Source of the DNA: Winogradskyella sp. | GTDB taxonomy: Bacteria > Bacteroidota > Bacteroidia > Flavobacteriales > Flavobacteriaceae | Length of the DNA stretch: 64,000 nt | Assembly: GCF_013042245.1 (NCBI RefSeq) | Contig: NZ_JABDQL010000024.1 | Coordinates: 1 to 64,000 of the forward strand | Direction: 5' to 3' | In this document: positions 62,324 to 64,000 of the stretch, piece after piece | How the letters are laid out: each line of letters begins with the position of its first letter | Numbering within the stretch: the first letter of the stretch is position 1 | Position numbers and translations under genes: made by a program | The notes under the pieces: model-generated | What the model was told of the DNA's origin: nothing | Database searches by the model: none | The model's input: the letters and a program-made list of their open reading frames with translations, nothing else

Positions 62324-62655
62324 ATGAAAATATTCCCCACCTAATAACAGCAATCCTAATTGCCGGCTTTGTTAATACTTCGTTTTCTCAAAACGGATTT
62401 GCGACGATACGCAAAACAAAAAATTGTTGCCTCAGGATTATATCATGATTTAAATAAAACTAAGGACACACTTATTCTTAGGAGTAATAAAAAAATAAAC
62501 TATTTATATACTGCTAATAATTCTGAAGACAAAGAAGTTAACGTTAGAGTAGATCGTAATTCTTAAAAACTACCTCTTAATAGATTAAAAAAAAGGCGTA
62601 ACGTCATGGTAGCTATATTGTTTTTGTTGTTGAGGTTTTAAGAATATCCTACTAG
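62324..62655 (+). pseudogene. Decayed small exported protein gene
   Basis: ATG 62324 begins MKIFP; a one-base shift then continues the signal peptide HLITAILIAGFVNTSFSQ. Another shift gives RYAKQKIVASGLYHDLNKTK and TLILRSNKKINYLY; the remainder (LPLNRLKK, NVMVA and, after a last shift, IVFVVEVL) runs to a TAG at 62653-62655. Together they look like one small secreted flavobacterial protein, family unknown. At least three frame changes make it non-functional. The gap 62139-62323 holds nothing recognisable. Confidence 0.6.
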
Positions 62656-62665
62656 CGGTAAGTAC

Positions 62666-63928
62666 TTACAACTCATATAGGAGATATTTCTGACGCATCA
62701 TATTATAAGCGTTAATTTCATCTTTCCAGCTTTCTCTAATTTCACTCTCACTTAATCCCGATTCTATTTGTTTCTGTAATTTTTCTGTACCTGCGTGCGA
62801 AGTAAAGCCTGATGTTATAAAGAATTTAGTTTTGTCTGTAGAATTATTATAAGCGTCAATAATATATTTTAGACTAAAGCTTCTATCTGCATTTGTATTA
62901 GATAAATCTACACCATAACAAACAGAATTTTGGTGTTTTGGATATTTTGCACCAAAGTTTGAAACTGGAGTATAGCTAAAAGAGTAATAATTCTTATCTA
63001 AAAATGGAGCACCATAGCGTTGAAACTGAAATTCAGTTCCTCTACCGGCATTAATATTGGTGCCTTCAAACAGACCCAAACTAGGATACAGCATTATAGA
63101 TTGGTCGTTTGGTAAATTTGGAGAAGGTCTTATGGGTAAACTATAAGTCATTTGGTGATTGTAATTTTTAATAGGAATAATAGTTACATCACACTTAATA
63201 CCATCTTTTAACCAATTTTCATCATTAATCATTTGCGCATACTCGCCAATAGTCATTCCGTGTACCAAAGGAATAGGATGCATACCTAAAAAACTGCTGT
63301 GTTTTTTTTCTAAGACTGGTCCATCTACATAAGAACCATTTGGGTTTGGCCGGTCTAATATTAAAAGTGGTATGTCACTTTCCGCACAAGCTTCCATAAC
63401 ATAATGTAGAGTTGATATATATGTGTAAAATCGAACACCTACATCTTGGATATCAAAGACCATGACATCTATATCTTTGAGCAGTTTTGCACTAGGTTTT
63501 TTAGTTTTTCCATGTAAAGATGCTATAGGTAATCCTGTTCTACTGTCTTTACCATCTTTAACCAATTCTCCAGCGTCTGCTTTACCTCTAAAACCGTGTT
63601 CTGGCGAAAAAATTCTCTTTACATCTATGAATCCGTAATTATGTAAATAATCGACAATATGCAGTGTAGTTTTAGAGCTGCCCATTGTCGAAGCGTTAAC
63701 GGGATTTTTTTGTAAAACCGTTATCATTGAGGTTTGGTTAGCAACAATTCCAATAGACTTTCCTTTTAAAATGGGTAAATATTTTCCAACTCGGTCTGCT
63801 CCAATAATGATGTTTTTGTTATCCTGAACTTGTTTAGTGGTTACATCAATATCAGCAACATCGTTTTTAGTTTTAGAAGCACACGAAATCGCTATCAAAA
63901 CAATAAATAAAACTGTATTTTTGAGCAT
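62666..63928 (-). CDS. DUF1343 (NamZ-like) lipoprotein
   Basis: A 420-residue lipoprotein (lipobox IAISC, about 16). The DUF1343 domain shows GKSIGIVANQTS, VKRIFSPEHGFRG, VMVFDIQDVGVRFYTYISTL and LLILDRPNPNG; the C-terminal part has LFEGTNINAGRGTEFQFQ. The family includes NamZ, an exo-beta-N-acetylmuramidase that releases MurNAc from peptidoglycan-derived chains, so a cell-wall recycling role is likely. Start 63928 is chosen because it gives a normal lipoprotein signal; ATG 63940 adds four residues. Confidence 0.88.
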   Translation of the reverse strand: MLKNTVLFIVLIAISCASKTKNDVADIDVTTKQVQDNKNIIIGADRVGKYLPILKGKSIGIVANQTSMITVLQKNPVNASTMGSSKTTLHIVDYLHNYGFIDVKRIFSPEHGFRGKADAGELVKDGKDSRTGLPIASLHGKTKKPSAKLLKDIDVMVFDIQDVGVRFYTYISTLHYVMEACAESDIPLLILDRPNPNGSYVDGPVLEKKHSSFLGMHPIPLVHGMTIGEYAQMINDENWLKDGIKCDVTIIPIKNYNHQMTYSLPIRPSPNLPNDQSIMLYPSLGLFEGTNINAGRGTEFQFQRYGAPFLDKNYYSFSYTPVSNFGAKYPKHQNSVCYGVDLSNTNADRSFSLKYIIDAYNNSTDKTKFFITSGFTSHAGTEKLQKQIESGLSESEIRESWKDEINAYNMMRQKYLLYEL

Positions 63929-64000
63929 CTTAAATCCCATATCAGATTTTGAATTTTGAGTTGTTTATAGCCAAACGTATAATTGGCAGTAAATCTTATA

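Overview
The window looks like a chromosomal segment of a marine-type member of the Flavobacteriaceae (Bacteroidota). The grounds are its low G+C content, Bacteroidota-style promoters (a TAnnTTTG box at -7), start regions without obvious Shine-Dalgarno sequences, a ccoNO gene fusion, and lineage-typical families: GldI, a PorV-like protein, DUF3810, DUF6503, 2TM-domain proteins and a LETM1-related protein. No rRNA, tRNA, CRISPR array, prophage or conjugative module was recognised.

Layout. 1-1411: a hairpin-rich repeat abutting the 3' part of an S9 peptidase gene that has lost its 5' part. 1490-13649: a microaerobic respiration region with an Fnr-like regulator, ccoI, ccoS, ccoNO, ccoQ, ccoP, ccoG, fixH and a SafE-like gene, followed on the other strand by hemN and a universal stress gene. 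13739-16072: secreted Cu-Zn superoxide dismutase, a LETM1-related protein and a wrecked J-domain gene. 16064-20411: a LytTR response regulator / LytS-like kinase operon carrying four 2TM domains (three free, one fused to the kinase), with a TPR protein and a DUF2141 protein upstream. 20572-25212: accessory genes, two pseudogenes and an IS3 remnant. 25417-34654: recQ, then kdsD-tatC-CMD-lptB, TerC, pssA, a PorV-like protein and a DUF4105 protein. 34802-35008: transposase debris. 35148-46737: ndk, a PhoD-like phosphatase, nrnA-gldI-PPIase, pepD, DUF3810 and two amidohydrolase genes. 46792-50384: an inserted-looking cassette (MutS-like ATPase, membrane protein, Cys-rich lipoprotein, divergent HTH regulator). 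50374-63928: DUF6503, a glycosyltransferase, a dead methyltransferase, ftsE, a giant TPR protein plus outer-membrane barrel pair, a YkgJ operon with a sterol desaturase-family gene, one more dead gene and a DUF1343 (NamZ-like) lipoprotein.

The strongest regulatory observation is a set of three near-identical palindromes, consensus ATGAYnnnnRTCAT, upstream of ccoI, of ccoS-ccoNOQP and of hemN-usp. Each is centred exactly 36.5 nt before the G of a TAnnTTTG-like box. The first lies between fnr and ccoI and, on the fnr side, falls between the -33 and -7 positions. This predicts an Fnr regulon with class-II activation of all three targets and autorepression of fnr.

The second theme is gene decay. 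At least seven genes carry frameshifts, nonsense codons or truncations, and three transposase fragments are present. Candidates for uncharacterised systems are the MutS-like/lipoprotein cassette (46792-50384) and the 2TM/LytTR operon (16064-19955).
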